This document shows positions 1-7,146 of a stretch of DNA of 64,000 nt, piece by piece. Each line of letters starts with the position of its first letter. The first letter of the stretch is position 1. The translations under genes and the position numbers were made by a program. Source of the stretch: Collinsella tanakaei YIT 12063 (GTDB taxonomy: Bacteria > Actinomycetota > Coriobacteriia > Coriobacteriales > Coriobacteriaceae). The DNA is taken from NCBI RefSeq assembly GCF_000225705.1, contig NZ_JH126470.1, positions 124,001 through 188,000 on the forward strand. The letters run 5' to 3'. The notes beneath the pieces were generated by a model. It made no database searches. It saw nothing but the letters and a program-made list of their open reading frames with translations, and had not been told where the DNA came from.

Positions 1-723
1 CACGAGTTCCTCTACCCCGTGATGCAGGCTTATGACTCCGTCATGATTAACGCCGACGTGGAGATGGGCGGTACCGACCAGCTCTTCAACCTGCTTGCCG
101 GTCGCGAGCTCATGGAGAAGACGGGTATGGAGCCCCAGGTCGCGCTCACCATGCCGCTGCTCGAGGGCACCGATGGCGTCCGTAAGATGTCCAAGTCCTA
201 CGGCAACTACATCGGTCTGACCGATGCGCCTGCAGACATGTTTGGCAAGACCATGTCCATCCCGGACGAGATGATCGCCAAGTACTATCGCCTGGCTTCC
301 TCCAAGTCCCTCGACGAGGTCGAGGCGATCGAGGCCTCCCTGACGGACGGCACCGGCGATCCCTACCAGCTCAAGCGCGCCCTCGCCCGCGACCTCATCA
401 CCACCTACCACTCCGCCGAGGACGCCGTGGCGGCAGAGGCTGAGTTCGACCGCGTCTTCAAGGAGAACCAGCTTCCCGAGGATATCGCCGAGGTCTCCCT
501 TGACCTCACCCCCGGCGAGGACGGCACCGTGTACCTTGCCGGTCTTTTGAAGGATGCGGGTCTAGCGCCTTCTGCCGGCGAGGCCCGTCGCCTGATCGAC
601 GGCGGCGGCGTCAAGATCGACGGCGAGGCCGTGGCTCCCAAGAGCTATAACATCGATCCCGCATGCCTGAAGAGCGGCGTGGTGCTCCAGGTTGGCAAGC
701 GCAAGTTCGCCCGTCTGGCCTAA
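1..723 (+). CDS. tyrS: Tyrosyl-tRNA synthetase, 3' part
   Basis: This enzyme charges tRNA-Tyr with tyrosine in the cytosol for translation. The reading frame is open from base 1, so the start codon and the N-terminal Rossmann half lie outside the window. Visible parts are the tyrosine-site stretch with MGGTDQLFN, the class I signature KMSKS at bases 184-198, and a C-terminal S4-type RNA-binding domain (the [17 protein letters not shown] region, about bases 575-635). These make it a bacterial TyrS beyond reasonable doubt. The gene ends in TAA and is followed 35 bp later by a strong intrinsic terminator, so it closes its transcription unit. Seen: motifs and stop. Known: KMSKS binds ATP and the S4 domain binds tRNA. 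Confidence 0.97.
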   Translation, partial: HEFLYPVMQAYDSVMINADVEMGGTDQLFNLLAGRELMEKTGMEPQVALTMPLLEGTDGVRKMSKSYGNYIGLTDAPADMFGKTMSIPDEMIAKYYRLASSKSLDEVEAIEASLTDGTGDPYQLKRALARDLITTYHSAEDAVAAEAEFDRVFKENQLPEDIAEVSLDLTPGEDGTVYLAGLLKDAGLAPSAGEARRLIDGGGVKIDGEAVAPKSYNIDPACLKSGVVLQVGKRKFARLA

Positions 724-756
724 AAGCCCCCGTGCCCGCGCGGCATAGAACGCAGA

Positions 757-802
757 TAAGCCGGCGATCGGTTCCCGTAAGGGGCCGGTCGCCGGCTTTA
801 TT
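757..802 (+). terminator. Intrinsic terminator of tyrS
   Basis: A 10-bp perfect stem (AAGCCGGCGA at 758-767 pairing with 789-798) is followed by TTTATT. It sits just after the tyrS stop codon and faces the plus strand. Confidence 0.85.
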
Positions 803-1140
803 CATGTATCGGTCCGTATTGTGCGGTTTTATACATGGGTTTTGGAGCATGGAAAACCGTCCTCCTTCGGGTTGGTCAATGAGTGCCACGAGGTGGGTAG
901 GGTTTCTGCTATTAGGCGGTTTATAGGCATGCCTTTAAGGTGGTCCAGCGCTTCCGATGACGTGTGGGGCCGTTCTTGAGCGGCGGTTTAGTCAAGTTGT
1001 TAAACACCTGTCGCAAAAAAGTACAGGATAAGGAGGGTTTTGCCTTTCTCAAACGCGATAAGATCGCAATTTTGAAATGTATAAAGAAAGCAGTCCCCGC
1101 CTGAAGCGTTTCAATTGCCAAACCGATCGGTTGCGATATA
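803..1140. other. Intergenic stretch without a recognisable gene
   Basis: This AT-richer stretch separates the tyrS terminator from the phnX terminator. A ribosome-binding-like AAGGAGG occurs near 1030 but is followed only by a TTG-initiated frame of about 11 codons. I see no tRNA and no convincing promoter. Confidence 0.5.
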
Positions 1141-1174
1141 AAAACGCCCCGGAGAAAGGTCCCCGGGGCGTTGC
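1141..1174 (-). terminator. Intrinsic terminator of phnX
   Basis: The stem AACGCCCCGG (1143-1152) pairs perfectly with 1163-1172. Read on the minus strand it is followed by TTTTTAT. It lies 90 bp past the phnX stop codon and closes the phosphonate remnant operon. Confidence 0.8.
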
Positions 1175-1261
1175 GAAATCCCTATCAGGGTGCAGCCCGC
1201 GCTCTAACGGCGATGCGTGGCGCGAGCGGGCACGCGCGCGGTGTGCGGTGCGATCGAAGCG

Positions 1262-2032
1262 CTACAGCTGGCGAAGAAGCGCGGGTAGCTCCGCTAAGGT
1301 GCCGATGACGGCGTCTGCCCCCGCCGCGCGGAACACGGATTCGACGCGCTCGCGTGCAGCGGTCTGCTCGTCGGTGCCGAGTGCCTCGAACTCATCCTGC
1401 GTCATCGCCATCTCCGAGGATCCCTCGATAACGCCGATGGAGATGCAGCCGGCGTTTTTACCCTCGCGGATGTCCGAGACGGTGTCGCCCACCTTGGCAA
1501 CGCGGCGCGCGTCGATGACGCCCAGCGCTTCCATGTTGCGGAACATCATGTAGGGGTAGGGGCGGCCGTGGCCACCCACGGCGTCCGGCGTGATGATGAG
1601 GTCCGGCTCATAACCGGCTTCGCGCGCGGCGGGCGCCACAATGGCCATCATCTTATCGTTGTAGCCCGTGGTCGAGCCGATGCGAACGTCCGCCACCCTC
1701 AACTGGGCAACGGCGTCCAACACATGCGGCTTCGGCTCTGCGAAGTTGTGCAGAATCGAAAGAAGGCGCTGCTCGTAGGGCTCGTAGAGCGCATGGACGT
1801 CGTCTTCGCAAGGGGCCGCGCCGTGCACGCGCTCCCATTCGGCGGCGATGCGGTCCATCTTAAGCATGGTGCGGATGTGGTCGATCTGGAGCATGCCCAT
1901 GGGCTCGCGCGTTTCCTCCATGGTGGGCTCCACGCCTGCCGCCTTGAAGGTCTCGATAAACGCTTGCACCGGGGCAAAGCACCCATAGTCCACCGTGGTT
2001 CCCGCCCAGTCAAAAATCACTGCCTCTACCAT
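1262..2032 (-). CDS. phnX: Phosphonoacetaldehyde hydrolase (PhnX), Schiff-base lysine replaced
   Basis: PhnX is a HAD-superfamily enzyme that splits phosphonoacetaldehyde into acetaldehyde and phosphate, the second step of 2-aminoethylphosphonate breakdown. The protein has 256 residues, close to the usual 260-270. The signature FDWAGTTVDYGCFAP carries the nucleophile Asp8, and the later GSTTGY and KVGDTVSDIREG motifs are intact. The oddity is at residue 49. In characterised PhnX (Bacillus cereus Lys53, from memory) the motif PMGLLKIDH supplies the lysine that forms a Schiff base with the substrate. Here the motif reads PMGMLQIDH with a CAG codon, one base from AAG. The start is ATG preceded by GAGGAG. 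It lies 47 bp downstream of the phnW remnant. Inference: the enzyme has probably lost phosphonatase activity, consistent with decay of its neighbours. Confidence 0.85.
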   Translation of the reverse strand: MVEAVIFDWAGTTVDYGCFAPVQAFIETFKAAGVEPTMEETREPMGMLQIDHIRTMLKMDRIAAEWERVHGAAPCEDDVHALYEPYEQRLLSILHNFAEPKPHVLDAVAQLRVADVRIGSTTGYNDKMMAIVAPAAREAGYEPDLIITPDAVGGHGRPYPYMMFRNMEALGVIDARRVAKVGDTVSDIREGKNAGCISIGVIEGSSEMAMTQDEFEALGTDEQTAARERVESVFRAAGADAVIGTLAELPALLRQL

Positions 2033-2079
2033 GTGTATCTCCTCACCAATCGTTGCGTCGTATTGGATGGCACGCGTTC

Positions 2080-2943
2080 CTACGCGCTGTGCTGCGCCAA
2101 GAAGTCGGCGAGCGCGTCGGTGACGTTCATGATGTCCTCTTCGTAAATCTCGCCGATGTTGCCCATGCGGAACGTCTCCTCGTCCGTGAGCTTGCCGGGA
2201 TACAGCACGTAGCCGCGGTCCTTGATGTAGTCATACATCTCGGCAAAGCTAAACGTCGCGCCTTGCGGATAGTAGAACGTGGTGATGATGGGTCCCTGAT
2301 GGTGGTCCAGGTACGCTTTGAAGCCCATGGCCTCCATGCGCCGGGTCAGCAGGCGCTGGTTGGCGGCGTAGCGCGCGGCGCGAGCGGGGATGCCGCCCTT
2401 CTCCTCGAGCTCGCGCAGGGCCTGGGCAAACGCCAACACCACGTGGGTAGGCGAAGTGTAGCGCCACTTGCCGTCGCGCTCCATGGGGACCCACTGGTCG
2501 TAGAGGTCCATCGACAGGCTGCGCGCTTTGCCCGCGCTGGCCTCCAGCTTGTCGCGGCGGCAGATGATGAACGAGAATCCGGGCACGCCTTGAATACCCT
2601 TGTTGGCGCTGGACACCAAGAAGTCGATGTGCCAGTCCTCCACGGGCATCTCCACGCAGGCGAAGCTGGACATGGCGTCGACAATAAAGGTGAGCCCGCG
2701 CTCATGGCACAGCTCGCCAACCGGGGCGATGCCGTTCAGCAGGCCCGTGGTGGTTTCGGAGTGCACCATGCACACGTGGGTGATCGCCGGGTCGGCGTCC
2801 AGCATCTCGCGGATGCGCTCCACGTGCGGAATGTCGCTGTAGGGCTCGGAGTACACCGCATGCGGCACGCGGGCGTGGCGGCATACCTCCACCATACGGT
2901 CGCCGTAGGCGCCGTTGGAGCGCACTCGTTCGGGGTATAATAA
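2080..2943 (-). pseudogene. phnW: 2-aminoethylphosphonate:pyruvate transaminase, 5'-truncated
   Basis: PhnW is a PLP enzyme that turns 2-aminoethylphosphonate plus pyruvate into phosphonoacetaldehyde and alanine. The remaining frame gives about 281 residues from a GTG at 2925, starting at the motif SNGAYGDRM, which normally lies about 85 residues into a protein of roughly 365 residues. The PLP lysine region SSANKGIQGVPGF and the C-terminal domain are intact. Upstream the frame closes at a TGA (2944-2946), and a hairpin occupies the place of the missing 5' end, so the start, the N-terminal segment and the promoter are gone. The break looks like a deletion junction rather than a point mutation. 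phnX follows on the same strand. I regard it as a pseudogene; an unusually short functional form is unlikely because part of the PLP-binding fold is missing. Confidence 0.85.
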
Positions 2944-2948
2944 TCAAA

Positions 2949-2998
2949 GGAACGGCATGCCGCCCTCTACTGTTGAGGTTTTCGGTGCCGTTCCATTT
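2949..2998. terminator. Inverted repeat abutting truncated phnW
   Basis: GGAACGGCA (2949-2957) pairs with TGCCGTTCC (2986-2994). T-rich sequence follows on both sides (ATTTTATTT on plus, TTTGATTATTAT on minus), so it could terminate in either direction. It marks the deletion junction at the 5' end of the phnW remnant. Confidence 0.6.
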
Positions 2999-3084
2999 TA
3001 TTTGATGGTCAGATAGTTCCCAGATTTAAGTAATAATCGAATCGACTTTACGTCTCGCGCGGGACTGAGGCAACGCAGAAGTTT

Positions 3085-3119
3085 AAGCCGGGTTGGGATT
3101 GTTCCCAGCCCGGCTTTTT
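3085..3119 (+). terminator. Orphan plus-strand intrinsic terminator
   Basis: AAGCCGGGTTGGGA (3085-3098) pairs with TCCCAGCCCGGCTT (3103-3116) with one mismatch, followed by TTT. It has a clear plus-strand polarity but there is no plus-strand gene upstream in the window nearer than tyrS. It may be left from a deleted gene or may end a small RNA. Confidence 0.7.
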
Positions 3120-3185
3120 GCGCGCGGGGCGTCGCGTGCGGTTTTGGCCATGGTTGCGGGTGTTGCCGTGTCTGCGGCGTCGACG

Positions 3186-3474
3186 CTGTTTTTGGGGTTC
3201 AGTTGGACTTCGCCCTCTGCTGAAATCAGCCTCCGTCTCACCCTGCTTGCTATTAATGCGGTCCAGTTGGAGTTGCGTGGATTGCGGAATACAAAGAGCG
3301 TGGCTTCTACCTGCGCTTTCTCGCAAGAGATTGCATTAGCCCGCTGGGAGAAGTCCAACTGGACGTCATTTTCAGCATCCCCAAGTCCAACTGGACCTAA
3401 AAAGTAGCATGAGGGTGCGCACGGACCTCAATTTCAGCAGAGGACGAAGTCCAACTGGAGCTCGAAAATAGCGT
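3186..3474. repeat. Inverted array of 32-bp periodic TCCAACTG units, copy 1
   Basis: On the left the motif CAGTTGGA occurs at 3200 and 3264, 64 bp apart, with a degenerate unit between. On the right its reverse complement TCCAACTG occurs at 3354, 3386 and 3450, with spacings of 32 and 64 bp. The two arms point toward each other across exactly 82 bp (3272-3353). Most units also carry a TTTTAGCA or TTTCAGCA-like block. Copy 2 at 25.93-26.24 kb has the same architecture and the same 82-bp core length. The element overlaps the 3' end of the degenerate ABC ATPase frame. It is not a CRISPR array: the units are degenerate and have no unique spacers. Confidence 0.8.
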
Positions 3475-3852
3475 GATCATCGAATGCCCGCCAGCGAGGC
3501 GAAGAGAAGTCGAGTCCAGGCTTGTCGACGGCGCCGGTGGTGACGACGTCGATGTTGCCGCGCCGCCGTGCAAGTAGGGCTTCGCGCCGGCATAGTAGGC
3601 GCCATGGCATGCCTGAAAGACGATGTTGAAGCCGCGCTTCTCCATGGGCGTGCGCGTGATGTCGTCGCCGTTCCACAAAATCTGGCCGTCCGCGGCGTCC
3701 GTGATGTCGAGCAAGATGTTGAGCAGCGTGGTCTCGCCGCCTCCGGACGGTCCCAGCACCGAGACGATCTGTCCGTCCTCGATGGCGAGGTCGATGTCGT
3801 CCAAAACGCGGTGGTCCGCATACGTCTTGCCGACATGCTCGAGTTCGAGCAT
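3397..3852 (-). pseudogene. ABC transporter ATPase stub (phosphonate-type uptake)
   Basis: The first 80 or so codons (3613-3852) encode the N-terminal part of an importer ATPase of the PotA/FbpC/PhnT type: a start after AAGGGGG, the beta strands, Walker A, and the Q-loop run RGFNIVFQ. Homology then stops. There is no signature motif, Walker B or H-loop, and the frame runs into unrelated sequence and the repeat element. Walker A reads GPSGGGETT, so the ATP-binding lysine is glutamate (GAG instead of AAG). The gene is therefore dead twice over. Its position upstream of phnW and phnX on the same strand suggests it once imported 2-aminoethylphosphonate; that substrate is an inference from context only. 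A second frame around 3450-3560 may hold fragments of another lost gene that I cannot identify. Confidence 0.8.
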
Positions 3853-4312
3853 AGAGCCCCCTTAGTCAATTGGCCTTCTAGCAAACGCGCGCCGCGGGTG
3901 CGCGCATACACGGGTACGGCGCGCATGCGTGGGGCGGGCGGGTGGGCGTGAGCGAGTTGCGAGCCATGGCCGTGGGAGGTCGCGTTTGCAGGGCCCCGGG
4001 TCCAGCCCGGGTCTGAGTTGCGGGAAACGCGGCAAGGCGAAATTGATTATCCTAGGCGTGATTTATGGGACTGAAAGCCGTTTGTAAAGCGCGGGCAAGG
4101 GATGGGCATGAGGTGTTACGCGTCTGCAAAGGGAGCCAGCCGCAGTGTAAGGAAATCAGAGGGATTCTAGTCCAAAAACAAGATTGCCAAATGTCGCTAG
4201 CGTCAGATGGGTACCAGCAACGTATTGGGGCGTGTGCGCGCCGGCTCTTTAATGGACGCCGCCGCCCCCGGATCGCCTGTAACCGCAAGTGGCCCTACAA
4301 GGGGGAATGCAT
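3853..4312. other. Intergenic region upstream of HAD gene
   Basis: This GC-rich stretch separates the divergent ABC ATPase stub and HAD gene. I see a short CCCGGG self-complementary pair near 4000 but no gene, and no promoter that I would defend. Confidence 0.4.
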
Positions 4313-5110
4313 ATGATTAAACTGATCGCATCTGATATGGACGGTACGCTTTTGGACGAGAACGGCGAGGTGCCGCCGGAGACCTTCGACCTTATTGTGG
4401 CGCTGCGCGAGAAGGGGATCCATTTCGCCGCGTCGTCTGGTCGCCGCTATGACCGCCTGTGCCAGTTCTTTGCCCCGGTCAAGGACAAGATGGATTTTGT
4501 GGCATCTAACGGCGCGCAGGTTTACGTGGAGGGCCGGCAGGTGGGTCGCGAGGTGTACTCGCACCTGTCCGTTAAGCGCCTGGCCCGCACGGTGGCGATG
4601 TTCGACAACATGCACCTGGCCCTGTTCGACCGTACCAAGAGCTACCTGCTTGATGATGAGAGTAAGTTTGTGCGCGAGATCGACAAGGACCTGCCCAACG
4701 CCGAGCGCATCTGGGAGCTGCCGGACGCGGGCGTGAACATCATCAAGGCGTCTATTTTCTGCGATGACGGCAACGTGATGGACAACGCCTACGTGCTTGC
4801 CCGTGAGCTGGGGGACGAGTTTGTGTTCGCGCCCTCGGGCAACGCGTGGATCGACGCCATGCAGCCGCATGTGAACAAGGCGACGGGTGTGGCCGAGTTG
4901 ATGGACCACTACGGCATCGCGCGCGAGGAGGTCATGGCGTTTGGCGATTCCATGAACGACTACGAGGCCATCCGTTTTGTGGGCACCGGTTGCGCCATGG
5001 CCAACGGCCGCCCCGCCCTGCGCGCCGTCGCCGACCGCGTGGTGGGCTACAACTACGAGCAGGCGGTGCAGCAGGAGATGCGCAAGCTGCTGGAGGCTGC
5101 CGAGGTATAG
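4313..5110 (+). CDS. Cof-type HAD-IIB family phosphatase
   Basis: The 265-residue protein belongs to the Cof/YbiV branch of the HAD superfamily, cytosolic Mg2+-dependent phosphatases acting on sugar phosphates, nucleotides or PLP. Motif I is DMDGTLLDENG at residues 8-18, motif II is the ASSGR run near residue 42, the Lys of motif III lies in the VNKATG region, and motif IV is FGDSMNDYEA. The start chosen is the ATG at 4313 because AAGGGGG (4299-4305) lies 7 bp upstream; an earlier GTG at 4289 lacks a ribosome site. The substrate cannot be told from sequence. It stands alone between two non-coding stretches and ends 52 bp before a long hairpin. Confidence 0.9.
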   Translation: MIKLIASDMDGTLLDENGEVPPETFDLIVALREKGIHFAASSGRRYDRLCQFFAPVKDKMDFVASNGAQVYVEGRQVGREVYSHLSVKRLARTVAMFDNMHLALFDRTKSYLLDDESKFVREIDKDLPNAERIWELPDAGVNIIKASIFCDDGNVMDNAYVLARELGDEFVFAPSGNAWIDAMQPHVNKATGVAELMDHYGIAREEVMAFGDSMNDYEAIRFVGTGCAMANGRPALRAVADRVVGYNYEQAVQQEMRKLLEAAEV

Positions 5111-5162
5111 CGGCGGCGTAGGTGGACGAGGATCCCACCGAGAAACCCTATGCGCATGGAAG

Positions 5163-5245
5163 GGCCCGCCGGCCTTTATCACGGAAATGTGTTCGGCACG
5201 CTTCGCGCGCCTCAGAGCATTTCCTTAGATAAAGGCCGGCGGGCC
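5163..5245. repeat. Conserved-loop hairpin, family copy 1
   Basis: The outer stem is 18 bp and perfect (5163-5180 with 5228-5245). Inside, GGAAATG (5183-5189) pairs with CATTTCC (5218-5224). The core, read on the minus strand, is CTCTGAG, inner stem GGCGCGC/GCGTGCC, then GAAC. It lies between two convergent gene ends and neither side has a T-run. The same core recurs at 7.07, 41.72, 45.25 and 54.0 kb. Confidence 0.85.
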
Positions 5246-5307
5246 TGTTGCCGCGAAAGAGCGTCTTGTTCTGCGCGTGCCAGGTGGGTAGCGTGCGTAG
5301 TCGCTAA

Positions 5308-6453
5308 TTAGCTTGTGGGTAGATACGTGCGCTCGCTGGTCGAGGCGTCTTCAAGCTTGATGCTTGTGATGCTGTTTACCTGCTCTGGGTCAACCAGCCC
5401 GCTCATTACCAGTGCTTCTCCTGGTGCATCTGGATGGGAATCAACGCCTGACTGCACGTAGGTGTTGAAGATGTTGACGTCCTCCGCGTTGAGTAGGTCA
5501 TCCTCTAGAACCGTCCACGATGATCCGTCGGAGAGGTTCAGCTTTAGCGAATCTCTGATTCCGTAATGGTCTTTGAACCAGATGCTGAAGGGGCTTACAT
5601 AGCAGGTATTGCCGCTTTGCTGATCGCGAAATTTACGCGTTTCCAGCAGTCCGCTTGGGGTGAAGACCTCGCTGTAGACCCTGCCTTCCCGTGGTCCGTT
5701 TAGATACCATTTCACACCGCTCATAACGGTGGCTGCTCCGGGGGTCTCGTCATCAGCTCGGTCTATGTCGCCAATGGGGGTGAAATACATGGTGCCATCG
5801 AGATGGGTGTCGCTGAGCGTTTCTTCGTCATAGAACGAGTAGGTATTGAGGTTTACGCCGTTTGCGCACTCCATGTACATGCCGCCAACGTAGCAGTCGT
5901 TCGACCCATCAAAGACAATTTCATTTTTAGCCCCGTATTGCGTGGCAAGGTGCAGGCCGTCTGGGTTGTCGAGGGAGAAGCGCGCCACGCCGCAGCCGTT
6001 CTCGTCCGCAATCATATCCCTAATGGTCATGGTATAGCCCCAGGCGTGCAGCTGCTTGCCTACGGCCTCGACCTCATTCTCCATGTCTGATAAGACATCT
6101 TCCGCGACTATCGTGCGGTATTCCTGCTTGCACGGGATCCTTTTCGAATCGTCTGCGCCCCCGATGGCATCCCAGGTTACTTGGCTGGATCCGTTGTCGC
6201 CGCGTGGCGCGAATGCCTTTGCGAAGAGCTCCGAGTTCGAAACGGCGCTCACCGCGATGCCTCCCATGGCGGCGATCGCGATACCTATGGCTGCGACCAC
6301 GGGGATGGAGCGTAGCGCCAACCGTCCGGGCTTGGGGACCCCGTGTCCGCGGACTCTCCCCACTCGTTGCCGCGACTCGGCGAGTACGCGGTTGTAGAGG
6401 TCGTCCGATGCATGCAGCGTGTGCATGGCCTTGTCGATCTTGTTACTCCTCAT
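5308..6453 (-). CDS. Membrane-anchored anti-sigma-like protein
   Basis: This protein of about 381 residues has a short N-terminal cytosolic part, one transmembrane helix (around residues 47-71, running from RSIPVVAAIGIAIAAMGG), and a large extracytoplasmic domain of about 300 residues that I do not recognise. It sits directly behind an ECF sigma-factor gene, as anti-sigma factors do. Two starts are possible: a TTG at 6462 overlapping the sigma stop, or the ATG at 6453. I chose the ATG because GGAGG lies about 10 bp upstream of it. Role inferred: the cytosolic N-terminus holds the sigma factor and the outer domain senses a signal. No classical zinc anti-sigma HxxxCxxC motif is visible. Alternative: simply a co-transcribed membrane protein with unknown function. 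Confidence 0.7.
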   Translation of the reverse strand: MRSNKIDKAMHTLHASDDLYNRVLAESRQRVGRVRGHGVPKPGRLALRSIPVVAAIGIAIAAMGGIAVSAVSNSELFAKAFAPRGDNGSSQVTWDAIGGADDSKRIPCKQEYRTIVAEDVLSDMENEVEAVGKQLHAWGYTMTIRDMIADENGCGVARFSLDNPDGLHLATQYGAKNEIVFDGSNDCYVGGMYMECANGVNLNTYSFYDEETLSDTHLDGTMYFTPIGDIDRADDETPGAATVMSGVKWYLNGPREGRVYSEVFTPSGLLETRKFRDQQSGNTCYVSPFSIWFKDHYGIRDSLKLNLSDGSSWTVLEDDLLNAEDVNIFNTYVQSGVDSHPDAPGEALVMSGLVDPEQVNSITSIKLEDASTSERTYLPTS

Positions 6454-6458
6454 GGCGA

Positions 6459-6929
6459 TCAATCCTCCAGATAATCGGCTTTTAGCTTGGCACGTCCGCG
6501 CGCAAGGCGGGTTCTGGCAGTTGCCGGAGGGATTTTGAGTAGCGCGGCGACCTCGTTGGTCGAGAATCCTCCGTAGTAATACAGGACCAAAGGCACGCGG
6601 TATTTTTCCGGCAGCTCCAGCAGCGCGGCAAGCACATCGCGGACCTCTTGCTTGTCAGGAATAGATAGCGACCGCGCATGGTCGTCGATGTTTTCGATCC
6701 AGCGCCAAGACATGCGAAAAAGCGATTTGCATCGGTTGATGGCGACGCGAGCCAGCCAGCGGCGGACGTGCTCGTCGCTCTCAAAGGCGACGTCGCACTT
6801 CATGAGTTGGACAAAGACGTCTTGCGTGACATCGTCCGCGTCCGCGGGGTTGCGCAGGTAGGTGTAGGCGATGCGGTATACCAGGTCGCGGTAGCGACCC
6901 ATGACGTCTTTCAGCTCTGCTGCGTCCAT
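6459..6929 (-). CDS. ECF-type RNA polymerase sigma factor
   Basis: The 156-residue protein has the two-domain layout of an extracytoplasmic-function sigma factor. Region 2 contains YRIAYTYLRNPADADDVTQ (around residues 18-36), and region 4 contains LPEKYRVPLVLYYYGGFS followed by a helix-turn-helix ending in TARTRLARGRAKLK. It would direct RNA polymerase to a small regulon, typically including its own operon. The ATG at 6929 has GGGAGGACC nearby; the longer frame upstream lacks conservation with the family. Its stop lies 5 bp from the ATG of the membrane protein that follows, so the two are co-translated, the classic sigma/anti-sigma pairing. The signal and target promoters are unknown. Confidence 0.92.
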   Translation of the reverse strand: MDAAELKDVMGRYRDLVYRIAYTYLRNPADADDVTQDVFVQLMKCDVAFESDEHVRRWLARVAINRCKSLFRMSWRWIENIDDHARSLSIPDKQEVRDVLAALLELPEKYRVPLVLYYYGGFSTNEVAALLKIPPATARTRLARGRAKLKADYLED

Positions 6930-7035
6930 GATGGCGGGTCCTCCCTTCGCTTGGTCGTGTGCGTTGCTTGTAAGGATCCTCAACCAATCTACGTTTGAAG
7001 GCGCCCACATGTTTCATGCTGTCCTGAAAAAGCTT

Positions 7036-7107
7036 GCCGGCACTATCTATGGAAAAGCTCTGAGGCGCGCGAAGCGTGCCGAACGCATTTCCGTAGCTAG
7101 TGCCGGC
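7036..7107 (-). repeat. Conserved-loop hairpin, family copy 2 (terminator)
   Basis: The outer stem GCCGGCACTA (7036-7045) pairs with 7098-7107. Inside (7051-7092) are GGAAA.GC, TCTGA, the inner stem GGCGCGC/GCGTGCC, then GAAC and GCATTTCC. On the minus strand the hairpin is followed by CTTTTTC, so it probably terminates the HAD gene that ends at 7147. In that transcript the conserved loop is read in the GTTC...TCAGAG direction. Confidence 0.85.
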
Positions 7108-7146
7108 GGATTCAACGGGGTTGCCCAGCGATGTATGGAATGACTG

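Noticed and set aside
3093-3407. A 104-codon plus-strand frame with a hydrophobic start
   Set aside because: It begins inside a terminator and runs through the repeat element; there is no ribosome site or homology.
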